This document shows positions 62,493-64,000 of a stretch of 64,000 nt of DNA, in pieces. The stretch is from Neobacillus bataviensis (GTDB taxonomy: Bacteria > Bacillota > Bacilli > Bacillales_B > DSM-18226), in assembly GCF_019969725.1 (NCBI RefSeq), contig NZ_JAHXYW010000003.1, positions 1 through 64,000 of the forward strand, read 5' to 3'. The first letter of the stretch is position 1. Each line of letters starts with the position of its first letter. The notes beneath the pieces were generated by a model. The model saw only the letters and a program-made list of their open reading frames with translations, had not been told where the DNA came from and searched no databases. The translations under genes and the position numbers were made by a program.

Positions 62493-62909
62493 TTAGTATT
62501 TTGTTAACGCGTGCTCAACCTTAATACACCGGTCCATAATAACAGTGTATCCTTTAGACTTTAGGAATTCATAGGCTTCTTCATTGACAAGCCCTTGCTG
62601 GGCCCAAAAAATCGGGGCGCCGATTCCATCGAATTCCTTCGCTACATCAAACAACTGTTCGGAGCGGCGGAACACATTTACAATGTCAACTGGACCTTCT
62701 ACATCCTTCAATGACGCCATCGCTTTAACACCGAGTGCCTCGTCGATAGTAGGATTGACGGGAATGATTTCATAGCCTGCATTCTGCATAGCCGCAGAAA
62801 CTAGATAAGAAGTACGGTCCGGATTATTACTTAATCCTACGACAGCAATTCTTTTTGCCTTTTTTAAAATATCCTTGATTTCATCACGGCTTGGATTTTC
62901 AATCGCCAT
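62493..62909 (-). CDS. yneT: CoA-binding domain protein (YneT-like)
   Basis: 138 aa Rossmann-like CoA_binding protein: IAVVGLSNNPDRTSYLVSAAMQNAGYEIIPVNPT, then VDIVNVFRRSEQLFDVAKEF and GAPIFWAQQGLVNEEA, ending IMDRCIKVEH. The family resembles the N-terminal domain of succinyl-CoA synthetase alpha but stands alone; the exact role is unknown. Longer starts exist (to 62960), but AAGGAGTGG is seven bases before ATG 62909. It precedes parE as in B. subtilis. Confidence 0.9.
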   Translation of the reverse strand: MAIENPSRDEIKDILKKAKRIAVVGLSNNPDRTSYLVSAAMQNAGYEIIPVNPTIDEALGVKAMASLKDVEGPVDIVNVFRRSEQLFDVAKEFDGIGAPIFWAQQGLVNEEAYEFLKSKGYTVIMDRCIKVEHALTKY

Positions 62910-62993
62910 TGGGATCCACTCCTTCATATATTTTCCCTTTAGTTTACCTTTTTCTAGCAAAAAAACATAATAAACTGTTCTCGCAGGAAAAAC

Positions 62994-63839
62994 TTATTTA
63001 GATGGAGTGTTATTAGAAACGGATAGCTTTGGCAGTAATATACTAAATCGGGCGCCATGGCCAGTATTTTCTACCGTTATAGAGCCATTCATTTTCTCGA
63101 CAATCAGTTTGGACATATGAAGTCCGAGGCCGGTGCCTTGTGGGCGCGTTGTAAAATATGGCTCAAATACTTCATGGATATGTGCTGGGTCAATCCCACC
63201 AGCATTATCGATGAAGTCAGCTTTAATGATGTTATTTGTTTCCGTTAATTTTATGATGATTTTTCGATTAGGAATTTCCTTATGTACAAAGGCATCTCGT
63301 GCGTTTGTTAAGATATTAAGCACGACCTGGCTGTATTCATTTGGTACTCCATAAGCCATTTGCTGACCCCTGTATTCAAATTGAACCACAATCCCATGGT
63401 TCTGAAGGCTTAAAGAAAAAATAGACAAAGCCTCTTCAATGGAATCACCAATAGAAAAGGTAGTTTTTTCTTTGTTAAATTTGTAAAATTTCCGAAAATC
63501 ATTTATAGTCTCTGACATCTGTGTGATTTGACTCATGCTGTCCCTTGTGAATCGATCAAAGTATTTGTCGTTAATTTCCCCATATTCCAGGGCATCCTTT
63601 AAATCATGGATTAGGAGGGTTAAACTGTTTAAAGGCAGCCGCCACTGGTGGCCAATACTCGCTAACATTTCCCCCATTGCAGCAAGGCGCGATTGCTGAA
63701 TTAACAGGTTCTCCTTTTGCTTGTTTGCTGCGGCAATCTCCTCAATCCGCTTCTCTAAATATCGATTTAATTTAATGGTTTCTTCATATTTTTCAAACAA
63801 TGCCTGGTAGCTTAAATCCTTTTCCGTTTCCATGTTCAT
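62994..63839 (-). CDS. Soluble sensor histidine kinase
   Basis: ~281 aa. An N-terminal coiled coil (about 1-55, rich in KYEE/EKRIEEIAAANK) leads to the H-box MLASIGHQWRLPLNSLTLL with the phosphorylated His, then NILTNARDAF (N box), FIDNAGGIDPAHI (G1), FEPYFTTRPQGTGLGLHMSKLIV (F/G2). There is no membrane segment and no sensory domain, so it must take its signal from a partner or from the coiled coil. No response regulator is encoded in the window. GGGAG is eight bases before ATG 63839. It is related to the HQWRxPL-type kinases. Confidence 0.88.
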   Translation of the reverse strand: MNMETEKDLSYQALFEKYEETIKLNRYLEKRIEEIAAANKQKENLLIQQSRLAAMGEMLASIGHQWRLPLNSLTLLIHDLKDALEYGEINDKYFDRFTRDSMSQITQMSETINDFRKFYKFNKEKTTFSIGDSIEEALSIFSLSLQNHGIVVQFEYRGQQMAYGVPNEYSQVVLNILTNARDAFVHKEIPNRKIIIKLTETNNIIKADFIDNAGGIDPAHIHEVFEPYFTTRPQGTGLGLHMSKLIVEKMNGSITVENTGHGARFSILLPKLSVSNNTPSK

Positions 63840-64000
63840 CACCCTCACTCCCTTATAAACATTTTTGGAATATAAAGATAAACCGACCATTTTTTTGTTC
63901 GATCTGGCCGGTTATTCTTCATTATGAATGGTTGTATATCTTAATTATATTGGGCGTTTCCATGGCTTTCAACGGATTAACAAATCGTTAGAAAATTCTC
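63840..64000. other. Right edge, no gene seen
   Basis: Upstream region of the kinase gene. AT-rich with no gene, hairpin or promoter that I would assert. Confidence 0.4.

Overview
The window reads as chromosome of a spore-forming Bacillaceae (Bacillus/Neobacillus-like). It opens in the 3' end of a 23S rRNA followed by 5S rRNA. It carries a SleB/YkvT-type cortex hydrolase, a T-box leader, AGGAGG-type ribosome binding sites with frequent TTG/GTG starts, a SigL (sigma-54) promoter and a Bacillus-type yneT-parE-parC block. The species cannot be fixed from the sequence alone.

Layout. 1-360: rRNA operon end with terminator. 0.5-1.3 kb: three small minus-strand genes, one of only 51 codons. 1.6-4.0 kb: crotonase plus acyl-CoA ligase. 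4.1-7.6 kb: membrane protein, TauE-type transporter, hydroxypyruvate isomerase-like protein and tartronate-semialdehyde-reductase-like enzyme. 7.8-19.2 kb: glycolate/glyoxylate region with a GntR regulator, three glycolate oxidase subunits (glcE-like, glcF, glcD), malate synthase G, an FAH-family enzyme, an IclR regulator and a LctP/GlcA permease. Glycolate would enter by the permease, be oxidised to glyoxylate and be condensed with acetyl-CoA to malate, or pass through the C3 branch. Two nearly identical 21-bp palindrome-containing sites precede glcB and the permease and are probably the IclR operators. A six-copy 52-bp tandem repeat lies directly after glcD.

19.2-30.4 kb: MFS drug exporter, phosphotriesterase-like protein, and a non-coding stretch with a convincing but divergent 4.5S-type SRP RNA hairpin. 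Then comes a five-gene carbohydrate cluster (PLP enzyme, sugar-lactone-type oxidase, toroid/lyase-like protein, GPH transporter with an extra domain, GH88/GH105 hydrolase), bordered by short repeats, and a cyclase-family enzyme. 30.5-35.9 kb: T-box plus leuA, HD-GYP protein, an unknown protein, cortex hydrolase and a GNAT.

36.2-50.0 kb: a sigma-54 activator followed by a textbook -24/-12 promoter and a long catabolic gene set: SDR, acyl-CoA ligase, MFS, class IV PHA synthase phaR-phaC, M20 peptidase, amidase, CocE-type hydrolase, thiolase and crotonase. This couples breakdown of an unknown amide or ester to acyl-CoA and polyhydroxyalkanoate. 50-53.5 kb: cupredoxin, YciI and YqxD proteins, decayed mobile-element ends (an IS200/IS605 TnpB relic and a possible IS21-type end) and a XerS-like recombinase behind a perfect inverted repeat. 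53.5-64 kb, all minus strand: heterodimeric ABC exporter with a MarR regulator, parC, parE, yneT and a soluble histidine kinase.

The best candidates for undescribed biology are the SRP-like RNA, the 52-bp tandem hairpin array, the carbohydrate cluster, the sigma-54-controlled PHA synthase operon and a phased 21-bp array near 53.4 kb.
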